From CAZPQV01 sp964588705 (GTDB lineage: Bacteria > Bacteroidota > Bacteroidia > Flavobacteriales > Weeksellaceae), in assembly GCA_964588705.1 (NCBI GenBank), contig CAZPQV010000100.1, forward strand, positions 1 to 6,221: a DNA stretch of 6,221 bases. Reading direction: 5' to 3'. Below the pieces are notes generated by a model. The model ran no database searches. It worked only from the letters and a program-made list of their open reading frames with translations, and was not told the origin of the DNA. Made by a program: the position numbers and the translations under genes. Positions 5,542 to 6,221 of the stretch are shown here, in pieces (the first letter of the stretch is position 1; every line of letters starts with the position of its first letter).

Positions 5542-6221
5542 ATGAGTAAAAAACTTTTACTTAAAAACGCTCACGTAGAAGGCATCCGCTACTTTGATGT
5601 TTACCGTAAACACGGCGGATACGAAGCAGCTGAAAAAGCACTGAAAATGACTCAGGAACAGATTCTGGAAGAAGTAAAAACTTCCGGGCTTCGTGGTCGT
5701 GGAGGTGCAGGATTCCCTACAGGAATGAAGTGGAGTTTCCTTGCCAAACCTGAAGGCGTGCCGAGACACCTTGTAGTAAATGCCGACGAATCGGAGCCGG
5801 GCACTTTTAAAGACCGTTACCTTATGGAGCATCTGCCTCACCTACTGATTGAGGGAATGCTTATTTCGTCTTATTGCTTGGGTTCAAATACTTCATTCAT
5901 CTACATTCGTGGAGAGTATGCATGGATTCCTGATATTTTGGAGCAGGCCATTGAAGAGGCAAAAGCTGCAGGATTCCTTGGAAAAAATATTTTAGGAACC
6001 GGTTTCGATTTAGAAATTTATGTTCAGAGAGGTGCCGGCGCTTACATCTGTGGTGAAGAAACCGCCCTGCTTGAATCTCTTGAAGGTAAAAGAGGAAACC
6101 CAAGACTAAAACCACCTTTCCCTGCCGTAAAAGGACTTTGGGAAAGACCAACTGTTGTAAACAACGTAGAATCTATCGCAGCGGTGGTGCCGATTATTGA
6201 CATTACCGGTGCAGAATATGC
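5542..6221 (+). CDS. nuoF: NADH-quinone oxidoreductase (complex I) subunit F, NADH/FMN-binding, 3' end cut by window edge
   Basis: NuoF (51-kDa subunit) binds NADH and FMN and starts electron transfer through complex I. The 226 complete codons here cover about half of the usual 430-450 residues. Visible signatures are the glycine-rich nucleotide loop GLRGRGGAGFPTGMKW (49-64), NADESEPGT (80-88), the second glycine-rich segment GAGAYICGEETALLESLEG (154-172), and GNPRLKPPFPA (175-185). The C-terminal cysteines that bind cluster N3 lie beyond the edge. Two in-frame starts exist. ATG 5542 gives the family-like N-terminus MSKKLLLK and is preferred here. ATG 5530 adds MNIE and overlaps the nuoE stop as TAATG, which would allow translational coupling. 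The gene continues the operon; nuoG would be expected next. Confidence 0.96.
   Translation, partial: MSKKLLLKNAHVEGIRYFDVYRKHGGYEAAEKALKMTQEQILEEVKTSGLRGRGGAGFPTGMKWSFLAKPEGVPRHLVVNADESEPGTFKDRYLMEHLPHLLIEGMLISSYCLGSNTSFIYIRGEYAWIPDILEQAIEEAKAAGFLGKNILGTGFDLEIYVQRGAGAYICGEETALLESLEGKRGNPRLKPPFPAVKGLWERPTVVNNVESIAAVVPIIDITGAEY

Overview
The window looks like chromosomal DNA from a member of the Bacteroidota, most likely the Flavobacteriia (Chryseobacterium-like). Three things support this: an AT-rich background, genes that mostly lack Shine-Dalgarno sequences, and perfect TAnnTTTG -7 boxes upstream of two genes. The protein sequences also fit this group, with nuoC and nuoD as separate genes. 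The genus is an impression from protein style, not a database result.

Layout. The left edge (1-584, minus strand) holds most of a membrane-anchored zinc metallopeptidase (Zn_peptidase_2/YugP family), cut off at its C-terminus. A 111-bp divergent intergenic region (585-695) carries a -7 box for the rightward gene and a sigma-54-like candidate for the leftward gene. Rightward come a 374-residue GNAT-family acyltransferase and, overlapping it by one base (TAATG), a 62-residue protein with two predicted membrane helices and no recognised function.

From 2128 to the right edge lies the start of a respiratory complex I (NADH:quinone oxidoreductase) operon in the order nuoA-B-C-D-E-F, all on the plus strand. 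NuoA is a membrane subunit. NuoB, C and D form the quinone-reducing connecting module, with cluster N2 in NuoB and the quinone-site His and Tyr in NuoD. NuoE and NuoF belong to the NADH-oxidising module. NuoF is cut by the window edge before its iron-sulphur domain. The remaining subunits (nuoG-N) presumably follow outside the window.

The least ordinary parts are the spacers inside the operon. The nuoC-nuoD gap contains three copies of a GCTTAAA unit. The nuoD-nuoE gap contains an 85-bp cluster of TCAGA-type repeats in both orientations. These can form two long hairpins that exclude each other, one ending ten bases before the nuoE start codon. No new multi-gene system was found: the genes belong to known families apart from the small membrane protein.
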